Shown here one piece after another: positions 63,439 to 64,000 of a stretch of DNA of 64,000 nt (position 1 is its first letter; every line of letters begins with the position of its first letter). A program made the position numbers and the translations under genes. Origin of the DNA: Pycnococcus provasolii (Eukaryota > Chlorophyta > Pseudoscourfieldiophyceae > Pseudoscourfieldiales > Pycnococcaceae). Under the pieces are notes generated by a model. It was given only the letters and a program-made list of their open reading frames with translations. It did no database searches and was not told the DNA's origin. The stretch is from the NCBI GenBank assembly GCA_938743325.2, contig OW568892.1:124001-188000 (forward strand), in the 5' to 3' direction.

Positions 63439-63470
63439 ATCCCACACGACCACAACGACCGCAGCAGCAG
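62855..63470. repeat. Composite CAG array with conserved 30-bp spacers
   Basis: Ten copies of an AGGA(T/A)TCCCAAAGGGAC(C/A)ACGA(T/C)CGC spacer alternate with pure (AGC)n runs of about 4 to 15 triplets; a degenerate eleventh spacer follows. Spacers fall into two forms (GAGGAGGATCCC...CCACG and GAGAGGAATCCC...CAACG) that partly alternate. Open minus frames here reading poly-Leu/Cys/Ala are products of the triplet repeat and not genes. Confidence 0.93.
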
Positions 63471-63496
63471 TTGGCGCGCACGCGCGTATAAATTAG

Positions 63497-63720
63497 TGTA
63501 TAAATTAGTTGGGGTCCCTGAGGAAGTGGGCGAACCAACCTCGTTAAAAAACGGGCTCGGGGGCTTTTATCAAAGCCTCCTCCACTATAAAACCCGAGAA
63601 GGCAACTCGTTAGAATAAATCCAAAACCCGAACTTGAAGACACTTGTCTCGTTCCAAAACCCGAACTGAGAAAAGGGTGGAAAACCCTTTGTCGTTTGCT
63701 TGTAACGAGGGGATCCACAG
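63497..63720 (+). mobile_element. Possible solo LTR-like sequence
   Basis: The block starts TGTATAAATTAG, contains TATAAAA (63586-63592) and ends GGATCCACA. It is followed two bases later by TGGTCCTGAGC, which resembles but does not equal the TGGTATCAGAGC primer-binding site of copia elements. No coding part follows in the window. This is a weak, pattern-based call for a fossil fragment. Confidence 0.2.
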
Positions 63721-63811
63721 TTGGTCCTGAGCATAAGACCTACAGGGAAGGGGGTACACCTAAGACCTACACAAGGGGGGACAAGGTCCCGACAACTGAG
63801 TAAGGTTCGGA

Positions 63812-63935
63812 CCAGGGTTTCTGACTAGGGTTTCTGCTAGGGTTACCGTCAGGGTTTCTACTAGGGTTACCGTTAGGGTCTCTGATTAGGGTTTCTGTTA
63901 GGGTTACGAACGCAACCCTAACCCTAAACCTGACA
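63812..63935. repeat. Telomere-like (TAGGGTTTCTG/TAGGGTTACCG)n tract
   Basis: About nine spaced TAGGGTT words alternate with TTCTG or TACCG fillers on the plus strand. The last stretch inverts to CAACCCTAACCCTAAACC at about 63911-63928, so both strand polarities meet here. Confidence 0.85.
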
Positions 63936-64000
63936 GGGAGCGGGCCGAGTTGGTTTCCAAAAAGGAACTGACAGGTGGCCCCGGGATCCTCAGATCCACG

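Noticed and set aside
61240-63470. Regular repeats and spacers considered as a CRISPR array
   Set aside because: The repeats are contiguous 83-bp units or triplet runs, spacers are not unique, there are no cas genes, and the genome is eukaryotic.
62825-63718. Minus-strand frames rich in Leu, Cys and Ala
   Set aside because: They are translations of the CAG/CTG triplet array in different frames, with no unique coding sequence.
1-64000. tRNA, rRNA or snRNA genes
   Set aside because: I looked for T-arm-like GGTTCGA words and conserved rRNA stretches. The few hits (for example near 32590 and 33310) lie inside the giant coding frame and lack the other arms.

Overview
This window comes from a nuclear genome of a unicellular eukaryote. 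Two genes carry short GT-AG introns with GTATGT or GTACGT donors. The host genes (a THO complex subunit, a BAR-domain protein, a fragment of eukaryotic topoisomerase II) are eukaryotic. Intergenic DNA is full of telomere-like TAGGGTT runs, minisatellites and scraps of Ty1/copia retrotransposons. Genes are compact, mostly intronless and GC-rich. A small alga or other protist fits; the sequence alone does not let me name the lineage.

Layout. 1-3.5 kb: a two-exon deiodinase-like thioredoxin-fold gene (minus, running off the left edge), a repeat-bearing spacer with three TCACGTGA palindromes, and an organelle-targeted beta-barrel (FABP/lipocalin-like) candidate. 3.6-8.4 kb: THOC2 (minus), with telomere-like tracts at both ends. 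8.6-11 kb: telomere-like DNA and two copia fossils. 11.1-13.2 kb: a DUF924 protein with a histone H1-like tail, convergent with a 2OG-Fe(II) oxygenase. 14-16.3 kb: a mosaic of telomere-like repeats, a Fanzor/TnpB C-terminus, a topoisomerase II N-terminal piece and copia fossils in both orientations. 16.9-18.2 kb: an amidohydrolase.

19.3-57.4 kb is one enormous gene of about 12,700 codons. It is interrupted in this assembly only by a 200-N gap and a one-base slip. It has a hydrophobic signal-like segment, a PPC-like domain, and Gly/Ser-rich repeat modules that include two long tandem arrays: a 1,524-bp unit (about 5.4 nearly identical copies) and a higher-order unit of a 516-bp core plus 3-8 copies of a 48-bp subrepeat (about 30 units). 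Three copies of a linker module punctuate these arrays, and the protein ends in a unique C-terminal region. It looks like a giant secreted or surface repeat protein and is the outstanding feature of the window.

57.7-60.5 kb: a spliced BAR-domain gene and an RNase D/WRN-type 3'-5' exonuclease gene (both minus). 60.6-64 kb: no convincing gene, but an 83-bp minisatellite, three back-to-back palindromes, a composite CAG array, a possible LTR and a telomere-like tract. No functional pathway links the genes; the shared theme is repeat expansion and homogenisation.
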